Assembly: GCA_014377145.1 (NCBI GenBank)
Contig: JACMQE010000166.1
Span: 1 to 7,818, forward strand
Length of the DNA stretch: 7,818 nt
DNA from: Glaciimonas sp.
GTDB taxonomy: Bacteria > Pseudomonadota > Gammaproteobacteria > Burkholderiales > Burkholderiaceae
Direction: 5' to 3'
Part shown: positions 7,282 to 7,818 of the stretch, one piece after another
How positions within the stretch are numbered: the stretch's first letter is position 1
Layout: every line of letters begins with the position of its first letter
Translations under genes and position numbers: made by a program
Notes under the pieces: generated by a model
Seen by the model: only the letters and a program-made list of their open reading frames with translations
What the model was told of the DNA's origin: nothing
Databases searched by the model: none

Positions 7282-7818
7282 CTAGCCTTCGTCGAAATAC
7301 GCAGCCTTAACCTCAGGATCATTTAGCATGTCTTTGGCATTGCCAGTCATCATTACCAGACCAGAATCCATCACGTATCCCTGATGCGCTGTTTCCAGTG
7401 CCAGTTTCGCTTTCTGCTCGACCAATAAAATGGTGATACCTTGCGCCAATACAGTGCGGATTACCTCGAATATCTTCTCGACCATGATCGGCGACAGGCC
7501 CATTGATGGCTCATCCAGCAACAGTAGTTTCGGATAGTTCATTAATGCGCGTACCATGGCTAGCATTTTCTGCTCACCACCAGACAAGGTCCCTGCCATC
7601 TGCACCGCACGCTCTTTCAGACGTAGAAATACACAAAACCATTTATCGATGTCTGCCTCAATACCCACTTTATCGTCACGAACATAGGCCCCCATCCGGG
7701 TGCATTTCAAGAAACGGCACCAAAATTTCATAGGAGTTGACAAAAATACGCAGCCGACAAGGGTGTAGGGTACTATTTCTTACCATTTTCCGACTTCCTA
7801 ATTTCGGTCTGATTTCAA
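7282..7818 (-). pseudogene. livF: LivF, branched-chain amino acid ABC transporter ATPase, decayed and cut by the right edge
   Basis: LivF is one of two cytoplasmic ATPases powering the Liv (HAAT) uptake system for leucine, isoleucine and valine. The C-terminal part is clear: GAYVRDDKVGIEADID, RLKERAVQMAGTLSGGEQKMLAM (signature), LLLLDEPSMGLSPIMVEKIFEVI (Walker B) and ITILLVEQ. The end is VKAAYFDEG with stop TAG at 7282-7284. Upstream of about 7690 the frame is lost. CTTGAAATG, expected directly before GGGGCCTAT, is separated from it by about ten extra bases, and only scraps such as CGTATTTTT of the VPEGRR region remain. Walker A would lie beyond the right edge. The signature is slightly altered (GEQKMLAMVRAL for the usual GEQQMLAMxRAL), as is VEQKA for VEQNA. 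An ATG at 7743 could start a 153-residue fragment, but it would lack the P-loop and not work. A run of seven C's follows the stop (7261-7267). Confidence 0.85.

Noticed and set aside
1..7818. tRNA genes, CRISPR arrays, toxin-antitoxin or defence genes
   Set aside because: No cloverleaf, no regularly spaced repeats and no matching protein motifs were seen on either strand.

Overview
The window looks like chromosomal DNA from a betaproteobacterium, probably Burkholderiales and perhaps near Oxalobacteraceae. This placement rests on the form of the SRP RNA, the UbiD, LivF and transglycosylase sequences, and moderate base composition; no search was run. Intact housekeeping genes sit between badly decayed transport genes, which suggests a lineage undergoing genome reduction (inference).

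Layout. (1) 1-3429, minus strand: a former tripartite multidrug efflux operon. The periplasmic adaptor (2288-3429) precedes the RND pump (1-2204, running off the left edge). Both are recognisable along their whole length but carry many stop codons and frameshifts. (2) 3430-3682: a degenerate spacer. (3) 3683-3784, minus: a well-preserved 4.5S/SRP RNA gene (ffs). Its -10 is good, but its -35 position lies inside a perfect 20-bp inverted repeat (3812-3859). (4) 3889-4011: a small element with inverted-repeat ends and CTAG flanks, touching the stop codon of ubiD. (5) 4012-5496, minus: intact ubiD, for ubiquinone synthesis. (6) 5571-5646: a perfect inverted repeat with 35-bp arms and a 6-nt loop. 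It supplies a -35 hexamer to a strong plus-strand promoter and a mirror copy facing ubiD. (7) 5659-6024: a long untranslated stretch. (8) 6025-7056, plus: a membrane-anchored lytic transglycosylase starting at TTG behind a perfect AGGAGG, followed by an overlapping 37-codon ORF. (9) 7164-7205: a bidirectional terminator. (10) 7282-7818, minus: remains of livF, the ATPase of a branched-chain amino acid transporter, running off the right edge.

How it fits together: the intact units (SRP RNA, UbiD, transglycosylase) serve membrane protein targeting, respiration and the cell wall. The broken units (drug efflux, amino acid uptake) are dispensable in a sheltered niche. I see no convincing new multi-gene system. 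The most unusual features are the two perfect palindromes that each overlap a -35 element, and the small CTAG-flanked element.
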